64,000 nt of DNA from Bryobacteraceae bacterium (GTDB lineage: Bacteria > Acidobacteriota > Terriglobia > Bryobacterales > Bryobacteraceae). The notes beneath the pieces were generated by a model, which worked only from the letters and a program-made list of their open reading frames with translations, was not told the origin of the DNA and did not search any database. Below, piece after piece: positions 34,459-43,573 of this stretch. The position numbers and the translations under genes were made by a program. Numbering within the stretch: position 1 is the stretch's first letter; every line of letters starts with the position of its first letter. The stretch is taken from positions 1,054,001-1,118,000 of the forward strand of contig JAWKHH010000001.1 of the NCBI GenBank assembly GCA_041394945.1, written 5' to 3'.

Positions 34459-35778
34459 TCAGCCGAGGAACCCCAGGTTCTGTTGTGGGAAGTTGGCTAG
34501 ATTCGGCAACAATTCAGCCAATGCGGCTTCATCCATGCCGAACCATGTGGCGAGCGAGGCTGCATATTGGTCGACGGAGGTAGTAGGCACCCAGACCCCG
34601 CGTCCCGTGGCATCGTCGGGTCCGCCCGTGGCAACTACGGGGAACTGGCCGTACACGTCCCCACCCTTCACGGCGCCTCCGACGATCACATGATGCGAGC
34701 CCCAACCGTGATCGGACCCGGCGCCTGAACTCGGCTGGAGCGTTCTGCCGAACTCCGACTCCGTGAACGCAGTCACCTGATTTTCGACGCCTAGTTCCTG
34801 AGTGGCGGTGTGAAACGCCGCAAGTGCGGGACCAAGCTGGTTGAGCAGGGAATCGTGCGTGGCCAACTGGTTGATGTGGGTGTCGAACCCGCCCAGCGAA
34901 CAGAAGAAGACCTGGCGGTTTACCCCCAAATCGCCCCGCATCCGGATGATCCGGGCGACGGACTCCAACTGCCTGCCCAGCGTTGTCGCCGGGAACCGCG
35001 TGGCCAGACCCGACGCCCCGCTGGTGGCCGCACTCAACACTTGAGAGATGCGAAGGCCCTCCAGCGCCGTGTCATTCAGGATCTGAACCAGCGCGGATCC
35101 TTCATTGATATTGAGTAGATCCAAAAACCCGCGCAGGCGGGCCTGTGATGGCGGCGTGTCATTGAAACCGGACAACCCGGTCACGCCGCCGACCGCAACC
35201 AAGGCGGGACGGGCTTCCTTGCCTTCCAGAAAAATGGTGTTTCCGGAGAGCGAGACCGCCGTGAATCCCCGGTCCGTATTGTGCTGTTGGGCGAAGTCGG
35301 CCGCCCGGCCGCCCCACCCGGTCCGGGAACTGGTGTCCGGGTACGAGCTTTGCCACTGCGTCTGCTGATCGGAGTGGGAAAACAAGTTCGACGGCAGGGG
35401 CGCGGCGCGCTGGCGGTATTGATCCCGAGTCGTCGGACGCGTCAACATCCCGACGTTGGCCACAACGGCGAGTTTCTTGCGGGTAAATAGCTGTTGCAGG
35501 TCAGCCAGACGGGGGTGTAGTCCGTAGGCTGCGCCGCCCGGGGCTGTAATCGGCAACAGCGATGCCTGGGGAAGGGCGAGCCCCCCGCGGGCCCTGGAAT
35601 AGTCGCGATACTGTTCGGCCCCCAGCGGGACAATCACGTTGTTGCAGTCGTTGCCCCCGAATAGAAACACGCACACCAGCGCCTTGTACTCTGTGCCGGC
35701 CGCGCTGGCGGTTTGCCGCAAACGGCCCAGCGCGCCGGCGGCGGCGAGGGAATGAAGAAGGCTTCGTCGTGTCAGCAT
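34459..35778 (-). CDS. DUF1501 Tat-exported protein
   Basis: 439 residues from ATG 35778 (GGAG 7 bases upstream). It begins with a Tat-like signal (MLTRRSLLHSLAAAGAL). It then shows DUF1501 features: LVCVFLFGGNDCNNVIVPL, LFSHSDQQTQWQSS, FCSLGGFDTHINQ, FTESEFGRTLQPS and DHGWGSHHVIVGGAV. The family is sulfatase-like and of unknown reaction. It follows the DUF1800 gene by 13 bases; the two families are habitual partners in Acidobacteriota and Planctomycetota. Confidence 0.92.
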   Translation of the reverse strand: MLTRRSLLHSLAAAGALGRLRQTASAAGTEYKALVCVFLFGGNDCNNVIVPLGAEQYRDYSRARGGLALPQASLLPITAPGGAAYGLHPRLADLQQLFTRKKLAVVANVGMLTRPTTRDQYRQRAAPLPSNLFSHSDQQTQWQSSYPDTSSRTGWGGRAADFAQQHNTDRGFTAVSLSGNTIFLEGKEARPALVAVGGVTGLSGFNDTPPSQARLRGFLDLLNINEGSALVQILNDTALEGLRISQVLSAATSGASGLATRFPATTLGRQLESVARIIRMRGDLGVNRQVFFCSLGGFDTHINQLATHDSLLNQLGPALAAFHTATQELGVENQVTAFTESEFGRTLQPSSGAGSDHGWGSHHVIVGGAVKGGDVYGQFPVVATGGPDDATGRGVWVPTTSVDQYAASLATWFGMDEAALAELLPNLANFPQQNLGFLG

Positions 35779-35791
35779 GGTGATCTCCTGC

Positions 35792-37597
35792 TTATCGCTG
35801 CGTCTGGTACTGGGGAGAAGCGGCCACCAGATAGACCGCCGTTTGTGCGCGGAGCACCGGATCGGTGGTCGCCTCCAAAGCCCCGCCGATCGCATCGCGC
35901 ATGTCGGCCGACATCGCCCCCTGCATGAGGGTGTTGTTGAGCGCCTCCAGCAGCGTGGAGGTGTCGGTGGCCATGTCGATGTAGGGGGTCAGATCGATCG
36001 TCACCGTCTGCCCAAGGCGGCCGAAAGCGACCGAATCGGCGAAGTTGACGCGCGCCAGCGTGGTGGAGGGGGTGAGGATTTCGAACTCGGGGCCCATCAT
36101 TACGGTGTTCGGGACCTTATACAGCAGTGGGAAGTAGTTGAATACGGTCGGCGGATAGAACACGTTCTGGCCCATCTGGCTCGCCCGGGACGCCAGGGTA
36201 TGCGGATCGGCAATCCTAGCGCCGAAGCCCCGCAGCATTGCGGTGATGTACAGCACCGGCTCGCGCAAGTGGCCGAAGTGGGCTGGAATCCCGGAGGTGT
36301 CGCCTTCGCGCGCTTCCGGATCGAGCAAGATCGCTCGAATCACTGCTTTCATGTCGCCCCGCTCACCGGACGGGCTTGCCTGGAAGGCCGCTGCCACGCG
36401 AGCCACATATTCAGGGGAGGGATTGCTGGTCACCAGGCTGCCGATCAGCCGCCGGGCGACAAATGGGGCAATGTTGGGATGCTCGAACAGGTGGCGCAAC
36501 GCCGCGTCGAGATCCTGCTGTGCTGTTTGTCCGGCGGGCAGTTGGACCCCATCCACGAGGCGCTTGGCCGACGTATCGTGGTTCGCCTCCCAGGGCACCA
36601 TGCGGCCGTTGTAATTGACGGGGTTGTGCGAGCGCGCAGGTTCTCCGGGCAGGGGTGCGTAGGTCCAGCCGGTCAGGGCCAACGCCAGACCCTCAATGAC
36701 GGACTGGTCGTAAGCAGGAACGGGCTTGCCCTCCGCGTCGAGCACCGTGGTGCCGTCCTGGTTGAGTTTCAGGGTGCCGATCGTGAACAACTGCATCACC
36801 TCGCGGGCGTAGTTCTCGTTGGCCCGGATGCCGCTCGCCGGATTTGGTTTGTCGTTGTTCACCATATCCAGATAGCGGCCCATTGACGGGTTCAAGGTGA
36901 TCTCCCGGAGAATCGTGGCATAGTTGCCAAACGCGTTGGCGTGCAGCAGCCGAAGATAGGGCACCATCATGCGGGCCTGGTTCATCTTCACCGCGGAAAC
37001 GACGAGGATCTGGTGAAGCGCGAAGGCCACCCGCTGGCGGAGTTGGTCACTGCCGTTGACGGCGTTGGTGAAAAAGCGCCGCTGAGCGGGTGTGAGCGAC
37101 TGCTGATCGTTGGCCGCGGGAGGCTCCGGATAGTCCGAGAGCGGTTCGGTGAACTGCTGCTCGATGTAGCGCTCGAAGCCGATCCGCCGGACCTCGGCGA
37201 TGCTCTGCGGCGTCGGCCCCCACGTAGCCTGCTCAAGGAAACGCGCGGCCGCCTTTGCACTGACCACCGTGTTGGCTGGCTCGACGCGAAGCACCGTTGC
37301 ATGCCCTCCCGGTGTCCCGTCTTCCACTCTCACAACGGCAATGCCACCCGGCGCCGACTCGACCGGCACGCGTACCTGAAGTTCCGTCTCCGTGGCCCTC
37401 TCCACCACCGCGGGCAAGCCGCCCACGCGCACCTGCACACCCGGATTCCATCCCCGGCCAGCAAGCGTGATCACCAGACCATCCGGCGTTATCTCGCTCC
37501 GCCGCACTGAACTTACCTCAGGCCGCCAAGCGGCAAGAACCGTACTATTTAGTTGTAGTCCACTAATAAGTACGATTATGTATAGGTACGCTTTCAT
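35792..37597 (-). CDS. DUF1800 exported protein with N-terminal IPT/TIG domain
   Basis: 601 residues. Signal peptide ~1-22. An IPT/TIG-like domain spans ~28-105 (LVITLAGRGWNPGVQVRVGG). DUF1800 covers ~115-600 (AARFLEQATWGPT, RQRVAFALHQILVVS, NENYAREVMQLFTIGTL, ALTGWTY, NVFYPPTVFNYFP). Function is unknown. The start lacks a clear ribosome site. It is co-transcribed with the DUF1501 gene downstream. Confidence 0.92.
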   Translation of the reverse strand: MKAYLYIIVLISGLQLNSTVLAAWRPEVSSVRRSEITPDGLVITLAGRGWNPGVQVRVGGLPAVVERATETELQVRVPVESAPGGIAVVRVEDGTPGGHATVLRVEPANTVVSAKAAARFLEQATWGPTPQSIAEVRRIGFERYIEQQFTEPLSDYPEPPAANDQQSLTPAQRRFFTNAVNGSDQLRQRVAFALHQILVVSAVKMNQARMMVPYLRLLHANAFGNYATILREITLNPSMGRYLDMVNNDKPNPASGIRANENYAREVMQLFTIGTLKLNQDGTTVLDAEGKPVPAYDQSVIEGLALALTGWTYAPLPGEPARSHNPVNYNGRMVPWEANHDTSAKRLVDGVQLPAGQTAQQDLDAALRHLFEHPNIAPFVARRLIGSLVTSNPSPEYVARVAAAFQASPSGERGDMKAVIRAILLDPEAREGDTSGIPAHFGHLREPVLYITAMLRGFGARIADPHTLASRASQMGQNVFYPPTVFNYFPLLYKVPNTVMMGPEFEILTPSTTLARVNFADSVAFGRLGQTVTIDLTPYIDMATDTSTLLEALNNTLMQGAMSADMRDAIGGALEATTDPVLRAQTAVYLVAASPQYQTQR

Positions 37598-38747
37598 TGT
37601 TTATACCACCCGTCAAGAATAGTGATCTGAAGCTTTCCGCGACAGAGAGTGCCAACACTCGTGACTAGAATAAGTTGTGCCTGTGTTTCAATGTATCTTA
37701 CATTGCTCATTCAACAAGTAGCCCAGAAGTACCAATCCTGGATATGGAGGGCGATTATTTGTACCTCGTGCCAGTCGTCCTGTTTCTGATGTTCACCCGT
37801 GGATAAACCCACACTTTGTGGTATGTTCCCTCTGGGGAGAAAATAGCCAACAGCATGATGGTCAATGGGTGTCGTGTCGTATTTCATACTGTACTTAGAC
37901 GTGTAACTTTGGTCTGGCTTGCTGCTGGCGCCACGATTCCGGGCCAGTCACCGGGATCAGGGGTTCCGATGAATTTCCCCAACGGATCGCGGCGCGGTCG
38001 TCAATCCGGATGACGCCACCCTCGCCGGTCGCGGGCGCCTACCCCTTACCCGCCGTGATATCGCCCCTCACGAACGTGAGCCGCGGATGGGAGGCAGGTG
38101 ACGTCGACGGGGACGGCTTTGCCGACATTGTCCTTACCCCCTCATATTTCAACTGGAAACCGCGGCTGCCGCTTCAGATCTGACGTGGAGACGGCGAGGG
38201 GAAGATTCGTTGAAGCAACGTGGAGCATAATTACGGGGCCGGTCCCCGCCGTCGGCTCCGCGAATAACGTGTGGCTTTGCGCCCTGCCCAGCGATGGCGC
38301 AGTTGTGACTCCTGTAGGGTACGGCTTGGAGAGAATTGCGGCAGAGTGCTGTTCTGAATGGGAGGGTTTTTGTGCACCAAGCGCGCATCTCTCTCGATGC
38401 CACATTCGCGCGTCCCACACAGGGTCCTTAATTATCGTGTACCCGCCCGTGTCGTCGAGCCCGTTGCGCAGCCGTCCCGGAATTCGTATGGTCGTGTGGC
38501 GTTGCATGCCGCTGTGCGACCGATCCGCATCGAGAATCTCGTTGATCACACATGTCCAGCCAATAGGTTTGGCCACACTATAGGTTGCCGCCGGTGGCCC
38601 GGCGGCAGTCGTCTTGGCAGCCTTCTCGTGCGCTACTCAGAAGAGTCGAGCCGGCTCACAGGCTCCTCGCGGGGTGTTCGCCGGCTCAATCTCACGCCGC
38701 CGTCTTGGTTCCCGGCTGTCGCAGGGAGTCGCTCATCATCGGTCGTC
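37598..38747. other. Long region with only coding debris
   Basis: About 1.15 kb between the DUF1800 start and the end of the propeller array. Apart from a short FG-GAP-like remnant at 38010-38183, I find no gene. The first 250 bases (to about 37850) are AT-richer than the window average, consistent with a promoter region for the DUF1800 operon. The rest looks like decayed coding sequence. Confidence 0.45.
38010..38183 (+). pseudogene. Fragment of an FG-GAP/VCBS repeat protein
   Basis: A 57-codon frame contains a full FG-GAP calcium loop, GWEAGDVDGDGFADIVLT, preceded by a Pro-rich stretch, and ends after RLPLQI. It lacks a signal peptide and other repeats. It looks like a leftover of a larger FG-GAP protein, similar in type to the gene at 25795. 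Confidence 0.45.
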
Positions 38748-40805
38748 TTATTTTCTTGAAGGCAGGAAGTTCTCCAGCACCCACAAGTCGTACTGCGCGC
38801 CGGTCCGTGTGTAGGCCATCGTCTTGCCGTCTGGGCTCAGCGCCACATCCGCCGTGGGGCCATCGGTCCTGAGGAGCAACCTGCGTTCACCGCCCGCTAC
38901 AGGATAGGCCCAAACGCCGTTGTCGGTTCTGATCACTACGTTTGCGCCGTCCGGGGTCCAACTGATCGAGCGGCGATTGTGAGGGATGCCGCGCGCCTGC
39001 GTTTCGCCCCACTCGCGCACCTGTCCAGTTTGCGTGTCGATGAAGAGCAGCCGCCGCGACGTCCACTTCCCTATGACCACGCATGCCAGGCTCTTGCCAT
39101 CCGGCGATACCGCCAGATGAAAAGTGGGCCCGTCCAAGGTGGCGAGTAGACGTTTTGTCTTGGTTCGCGTGTCGAACGCTGTGATCGTGCGATAACCTGA
39201 ACCAACATTGGTCATGTATATGATGCTCGCGTCGGTTGCCACAGCCGGGAAGCCGCTCACGCCCTCCGCCACCAGACGGCTCTCGCCGGTTTCGGTATCA
39301 AATCCACGGAGGCTCTGAATCTCCTGTTCACCCGTCGTTGAGCCACTTCTGTAAAGAAGGGTGCGGTTGTCCGACAGCCATTGCGGTGAGAAGGGACCTG
39401 GCGCCACAGGAAAGGAGAGCGTCTTTTCACGGCCGGTTGCGAGATCGCGGATATGCACCAGCGTGCCGCTGTAAGTGAATCCAAACCAGGCCAGTTTCTT
39501 GCCATCGGGTGACCACGTGGCGTACCCGTTGCCGCCCTGAAATCGCGCCGTCACTGTCTCCGCTTTCCCAGGTTCGCCCGAGCCGGCATCCAGCCTTACC
39601 AGGTAGCTGTCAAGCTTCCGGGCTTCCTCAACGAAATAGAACTTGCCGCTGGACGTCAGGCCCGCCGGCCAGGTGTGCGCCGGCATTCCGGCACGCAGCA
39701 ATCTCGGCTCCCCAGAGGCCTTTCCGTTCGCGACGGGGACGAACCACAAACCAGGGTCGCCGCCTTTCCTGCTCCAAAGCAGCACACCGCTGCCGTCCGG
39801 CGCCCAACCCATCGGGCGCGCCACGGGCCCACCCGGCAGAATCTCCTGATCAGAGGAGCCGTCCATCGCCATGAGACGAACATGGGTCCCCAGCAAGTCG
39901 GGATCGATTTCTTCGGGCGTAGGCGGGCCAGAGCGCACAGCGGCACCCGCCACGTACACGACATGTGCGCCGTTGGGGGAGACAAAGGCATGATGATCGC
40001 TGCTGGACACCTGCTTCAGACGCCTCACCTCCCCATCGGCAATGTTGACCAGACACAGATGGGTCGTTCCTTGGCTGGAGACCTGCGCCAACACATGCCG
40101 CTGATCCGGGGTCCAATCTTTCGGAATCACCCAGCTGTTCCCGGTCAGCTTGAACAGCGTCCGCATCCCGGAGCCATCCGCGCGAACCACTCGGAGTTCA
40201 GCGTCCTGTGCTCGGTTCTTGTATGTTGCGAAGGTCAGCCATTTGCCGTCCCTCGACAAGAGTGGTGTGCCGCCGTAGGTGTCGCCATTCCAGTCCAGTT
40301 TCACGAGAATCTTCTCTTCCCGCGTCACTGTGTCGTACAAACCCTGGCTGCCTCCCGAATCCGAGTGGGAGAAGCCGATCAGTCGTCCGTCCGACGACAC
40401 GCCCTTCACCAGGCGGAACCGCTCACCGGAATCCACACGCTGCAGGCTCATCCCTCCCGCAGGCGTGGTCCCGGCAGCCAATGCCGCCAGCCGGGCCCGC
40501 GCTTGCGATGCCGCATCCTTCTGTTCGGCGAACTCCCGGATGGCCCGTTCGTAGGCCTTGCGCGCCTCCGTACTGCCCAGTTTCTCGTAACACTGCCCCA
40601 TCCGGACCAGGGCCTTGGCAGCCACGGCGCGATTGGAGCCTCGGGCGAGCCGTTCGTACTGTGCGATGGCGGACTTCAGGTCGCCATCCGCCACTTCCTT
40701 CTCCAATGCCACCTTGTAGGCGACCTCCGCCTTGTCTGTGGTTTGCGGAGCGGCATGGAGCCACAGCGCCGCCACGGAGAGAATGCAGATCGTGAGCCAG
40801 TTCAT
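38748..40805 (-). CDS. Module 1 exported TPR plus PD40 propeller protein
   Basis: 685 residues with signal peptide ~1-19, GGAGG before the ATG. Residues ~25-110 form TPR-like helices (DLKSAIAQYERLARGSNRAVAAKALVRMGQCYEKLG, split by segment, then TEARKAYERAIREFAEQ). Residues ~125-680 are TolB/PD40 propeller repeats (SRDGKWLTFA, SPDGKKLAWFG, SPDGKSLACV, SPDGKTMAYTR), ending LWVLENFLP. It is the third gene of kinase-regulator-propeller module 1. A module-specific direct-repeat operator sits 55 bases upstream of its start, so it is probably regulated by the adjacent response regulator. It may bind ligand or act as an envelope scaffold; no catalytic motif is seen. Confidence 0.85.
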   Translation of the reverse strand: MNWLTICILSVAALWLHAAPQTTDKAEVAYKVALEKEVADGDLKSAIAQYERLARGSNRAVAAKALVRMGQCYEKLGSTEARKAYERAIREFAEQKDAASQARARLAALAAGTTPAGGMSLQRVDSGERFRLVKGVSSDGRLIGFSHSDSGGSQGLYDTVTREEKILVKLDWNGDTYGGTPLLSRDGKWLTFATYKNRAQDAELRVVRADGSGMRTLFKLTGNSWVIPKDWTPDQRHVLAQVSSQGTTHLCLVNIADGEVRRLKQVSSSDHHAFVSPNGAHVVYVAGAAVRSGPPTPEEIDPDLLGTHVRLMAMDGSSDQEILPGGPVARPMGWAPDGSGVLLWSRKGGDPGLWFVPVANGKASGEPRLLRAGMPAHTWPAGLTSSGKFYFVEEARKLDSYLVRLDAGSGEPGKAETVTARFQGGNGYATWSPDGKKLAWFGFTYSGTLVHIRDLATGREKTLSFPVAPGPFSPQWLSDNRTLLYRSGSTTGEQEIQSLRGFDTETGESRLVAEGVSGFPAVATDASIIYMTNVGSGYRTITAFDTRTKTKRLLATLDGPTFHLAVSPDGKSLACVVIGKWTSRRLLFIDTQTGQVREWGETQARGIPHNRRSISWTPDGANVVIRTDNGVWAYPVAGGERRLLLRTDGPTADVALSPDGKTMAYTRTGAQYDLWVLENFLPSRK

Positions 40806-40859
40806 GGGAACCTCCTGTTGCTCACTCTAGGGGCGCGGAATCGAGCCTTCGCGCGGCGA

Positions 40860-40881
40860 ATGTCGAGAGTGCGTCAAGTCT
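40860..40881 (-). promoter_or_regulatory. Module 1 operator upstream of the propeller gene
   Basis: Two adjacent 11-bp half-sites on the plus strand: ATGTCGAGAGT and GCGTCAAGTCT. The first matches the module 1 kinase-promoter half-site at 10 of 11 positions. It ends exactly where the regulator gene stops (40882). A possible -10 (TAGAGT, minus strand) lies at 40824-40829, placing the operator at about -43 to -64. Confidence 0.6.
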
Positions 40882-41556
40882 TCAGCCATCGAAGCGGTAC
40901 CCGATTCCTCGCACGCCATGCAGGTACTGCGGCCGGCTCGGCTCACGTTCGATTTTTTGCCGTAGGTGCAGGATATGGGTATCCACCACCCGGTCGCTGA
41001 CATGAGTGGCCGGCTCCCAGGCGGCTTCAATCAATTGCGCACGGCTGAGCACGCGGCCACGCCGTTCGATCAGCACCTTCAAAAGCCGGAACTCGAGGGC
41101 CGTGAGGTCGACCGGTGTGCCGTCACGGCGCACCTCGGCGCGGTCAAAGTCCACCTCCACGATTCCGAAACAGTAGACGCCGGGGGAGCCATCGTCGAGA
41201 CGCCGCAGCATTGCCTTGACCCGCGCCCGGAGTTCCTGCGGGTTGAAGGGTTTTGTGACGTAGTCGTCGGCGCCCAATTCAAGGCCCATCACCTTTTCGG
41301 CGTAGTGCGCCTTGGCAGTCAGCATGATGACAGGCGTCCGGATGCGTGCCCGCCGCAGCTCCCGGCACACGTCGAAGCCATCCATGCCGGGCAGCATCAC
41401 ATCGAGCAGGATCAGTTCCCATGCCTCGCCGCGAGCTCGCTTCAGTCCTTCCGGTCCCGTGGCTGCCGTCTCCACTTGATAGCCCTCGCGCGTCAGATCA
41501 TCCACGAGACCCAAAGCGATGTCGGGTTCGTCTTCCACAATCAGGATGCGTGCCAT
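40882..41556 (-). CDS. Module 1 OmpR-family response regulator
   Basis: 224 residues. Receiver domain 1-118 with acidic pocket E8/D9, phosphoacceptor D52 (LILLDVMLPG) and K in YVTKPF. Winged-helix DNA-binding domain ~128-224 with recognition helix SDRVVDTHILHLRQKIE and wing GIGYRFDG. It lies 3 bases behind its kinase gene. The recognition helix (THILHL) differs from those of the three paralogues, matching the different operator sequence of this module. Confidence 0.95.
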   Translation of the reverse strand: MARILIVEDEPDIALGLVDDLTREGYQVETAATGPEGLKRARGEAWELILLDVMLPGMDGFDVCRELRRARIRTPVIMLTAKAHYAEKVMGLELGADDYVTKPFNPQELRARVKAMLRRLDDGSPGVYCFGIVEVDFDRAEVRRDGTPVDLTALEFRLLKVLIERRGRVLSRAQLIEAAWEPATHVSDRVVDTHILHLRQKIEREPSRPQYLHGVRGIGYRFDG

Positions 41557-41559
41557 GCT

Positions 41560-43458
41560 TCACCTCTTCAAGGGCAACACGATAGCGAACGTGCTGCCGT
41601 GGCCCTTCACGCTGCTCACCGTTACCGCTCCTCCGTGGGCCTCGGCGATGTGCCGCACCATGGTGAGCCCGATGCCGGTCCCCTTGATGCCGTGTTCGCG
41701 CGCCGCTTCGCCTCGCGTGAATTTCTCAAAGATGCGCGCCTGGTCGTCGGGTCCGATGCCCAGCCCAGAGTCGATCACCTGGATCAGGGCTTGGCCGCCG
41801 CTTGCCTTCGTCTCCACCACAATGCGCCTGCCCTCGCCCGAGTACTTAGCCGCGTTGTCAAGCAGGTTCCACAGCGCCCGCTCAAGGGCTTCCGCATCGG
41901 CCATTACCGGCAAATCCGATTCGCATGCGCGATACTCGACGGCGAATCCCCTCTCCGAGACCTCGGCGTCGAACGACTCACAGACGTCCCGGGCGAACGC
42001 GCAGGCGTCGAGCGGCTCGAAGCGATAGGGCTGGCAGCCCGCTTCCATGCGGCCAAAGTCGAGTAGCGTTTCCACCAGCCCGCGGAGGCGGCTTGTGGCG
42101 CGCGCCTGGGCGTCATAATATCCCCGGCGCTTTTCCGCAGCAGGCTCGCTGCTGGCCCCGAGCAGGTCATTCAGATGAGCCAGTGTTGTCAGCGGGGTAC
42201 GGAATTCGTGCGAGACGGCAGCCACGAAATCGGATTGCAGCCGCGCCACAGCCAGTTCCCGGCTTACCGCGCGCCAGGCGAGATAACTACCTGCCGTGAT
42301 GAGCAGGAGCAGCAGGCCAAACCCGGCTAAGAGAAGCTGGTTTCGGACGGGGTCCTGCAGTGGTTCATTCGGGTCGGGAGCGAACCTCAGATGCCATGGC
42401 AGTCCGCTCTCGGCGGCGGTCCGTTGCACGCGAATCCCGTCCGGTGGCCTTCTGACGCCCGCCTCCAATCGGATGGGATGCACCTCGGCCGCCGCCAGCT
42501 CGAACAGCCGATGCTGGACGAGAGTAGGTCCGGCCAGCAGGGCGTTCAGCGAGCCGCCGTTGGCCTCCCAGACCACTAGCACCCCGCGAAGCACTTGCGT
42601 CCCGCTTCCGGGAAACTCACCGGTGGGTGTGGCAGTCCAACGGCGGTAGAGCCATTCGGCGGCCTCAGCAAGGGCGGCCTGCTCGGGTCGCGGCGCGACG
42701 GCGACGCCGAGCCACCTCTCGAGTTGTTCCGCCACGAGCTCATAGGATGCCCGGTCGAGGACCCATCGCCCGGCCCGAAGATCGTCGCGGATTCGCCCGG
42801 CTTCGTCGGCCAGTTCCGTTTTGCGGGCGAGATCTGCCAGGATGACGCACCGGCTCCTGCGGGCCAACAGTTCCACCGGCATCCCGTTGAAGGCAATCTC
42901 TCGGACCTCCTCCAGGCGACGGGCGGCGCCGAGCGCCTCTTCCCCACGTCCCAGTTTCCGCAGAATCCTCCCCTCACGCAGTAGCGCGCCGGCACGGATG
43001 CCCGGGTTGGGTGAAGCGGCAAGGCTGGCATAGCGCCGTAGCGCCCCGGGCAGATCCTGCCTGGCAAACTCTAAGATCTCGACTTCGGCGAAGGCGTTTT
43101 CCGGAACCTCCTTCAGAGGAGGAGCCGAAGGCAGATAGGGGAGATGGTCCGCAGGAATGCCACGCACGGACGAATCGCGAATCGTGAGGGCCGCGGAATC
43201 GTCCGGGAACCGGAGTGAACCCCAATTCCCCGCGGCGACGCTGCGGCGAATTCCCGCAAGCTCCTGCTCCAGGACACGGACCGCGTGGTCGGCGGCGTGA
43301 TCCAGATTCTGCCGGCGCTGCTGCTCGGCCACGATCCGCTCCTGGTGCCACAGGCGCACACCGAGCACCACCAGCGCAAGGGCGGGCAAGATTGTGACCC
43401 CCAGGAACAGGACCACCAGGCCACGCCCCGAACTCAGCCCCGCCATCATCCTCGCCAT
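41560..43458 (-). CDS. Module 1 membrane sensor histidine kinase
   Basis: 632 residues. Transmembrane helices at ~13-36 and ~375-398 flank a ~340-residue periplasmic sensor. The sensor includes a TPR-like pair (DLPGALRRYASLAASPN, then IRAGALLREGRILRKLGRGEEALGAARRL). The phosphoacceptor His lies near residue 417 in AAVSHEFRTPLTTL. The ATPase boxes are N (NLLDNAAKYS), G1 (DSGLGIG), F (IFEKFTRG) and G2 (GTGIGLTMV). It heads module 1, with its own operator 59 bases upstream. The ligand is unknown. Confidence 0.93.
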   Translation of the reverse strand: MARMMAGLSSGRGLVVLFLGVTILPALALVVLGVRLWHQERIVAEQQRRQNLDHAADHAVRVLEQELAGIRRSVAAGNWGSLRFPDDSAALTIRDSSVRGIPADHLPYLPSAPPLKEVPENAFAEVEILEFARQDLPGALRRYASLAASPNPGIRAGALLREGRILRKLGRGEEALGAARRLEEVREIAFNGMPVELLARRSRCVILADLARKTELADEAGRIRDDLRAGRWVLDRASYELVAEQLERWLGVAVAPRPEQAALAEAAEWLYRRWTATPTGEFPGSGTQVLRGVLVVWEANGGSLNALLAGPTLVQHRLFELAAAEVHPIRLEAGVRRPPDGIRVQRTAAESGLPWHLRFAPDPNEPLQDPVRNQLLLAGFGLLLLLITAGSYLAWRAVSRELAVARLQSDFVAAVSHEFRTPLTTLAHLNDLLGASSEPAAEKRRGYYDAQARATSRLRGLVETLLDFGRMEAGCQPYRFEPLDACAFARDVCESFDAEVSERGFAVEYRACESDLPVMADAEALERALWNLLDNAAKYSGEGRRIVVETKASGGQALIQVIDSGLGIGPDDQARIFEKFTRGEAAREHGIKGTGIGLTMVRHIAEAHGGAVTVSSVKGHGSTFAIVLPLKR

Positions 43459-43516
43459 GCTATGCGTACATCATCCACCCATTGCGGCATTTCCGCATCG
43501 CGTTTCCATCGGGGCC

Positions 43517-43538
43517 GTGTCGAGAGTGTGTCGAGAGG
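43517..43538 (-). promoter_or_regulatory. Module 1 operator upstream of the kinase gene
   Basis: Plus-strand half-sites GTGTCGAGAGT (43517-43527) and GTGTCGAGAGG (43528-43538): a near-perfect 11-bp tandem direct repeat, as expected for an OmpR-type regulator dimer. The same sequence recurs upstream of the module 1 propeller gene. No clear -10 element is seen. Confidence 0.65.
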
Positions 43539-43567
43539 CGGGCGGGGAACAATCTCACGCCCGCCTC
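43535..43567. terminator. Hairpin between module 2 propeller gene and module 1 kinase gene
   Basis: GAGGCGGGCG (43535-43544) and CGCCCGCCTC (43558-43567) form a perfect 10-bp stem with a 13-base loop, just after the propeller stop at 43574 in the direction of transcription. There is no T-run. It could terminate or attenuate read-through between modules. It partly overlaps the operator. Confidence 0.4.
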
Positions 43568-43573
43568 ATCTAC

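Noticed and set aside
35777..36886. 369-codon plus-strand frame opposite the DUF1800 gene
   Set aside because: His/Arg-rich shadow of DUF1800, which has full family motifs on the minus strand.
39675..42066. Two long plus-strand frames opposite the module 1 propeller, regulator and kinase genes
   Set aside because: Antisense shadows; no domain content, while the minus strand has complete two-component and propeller motifs.
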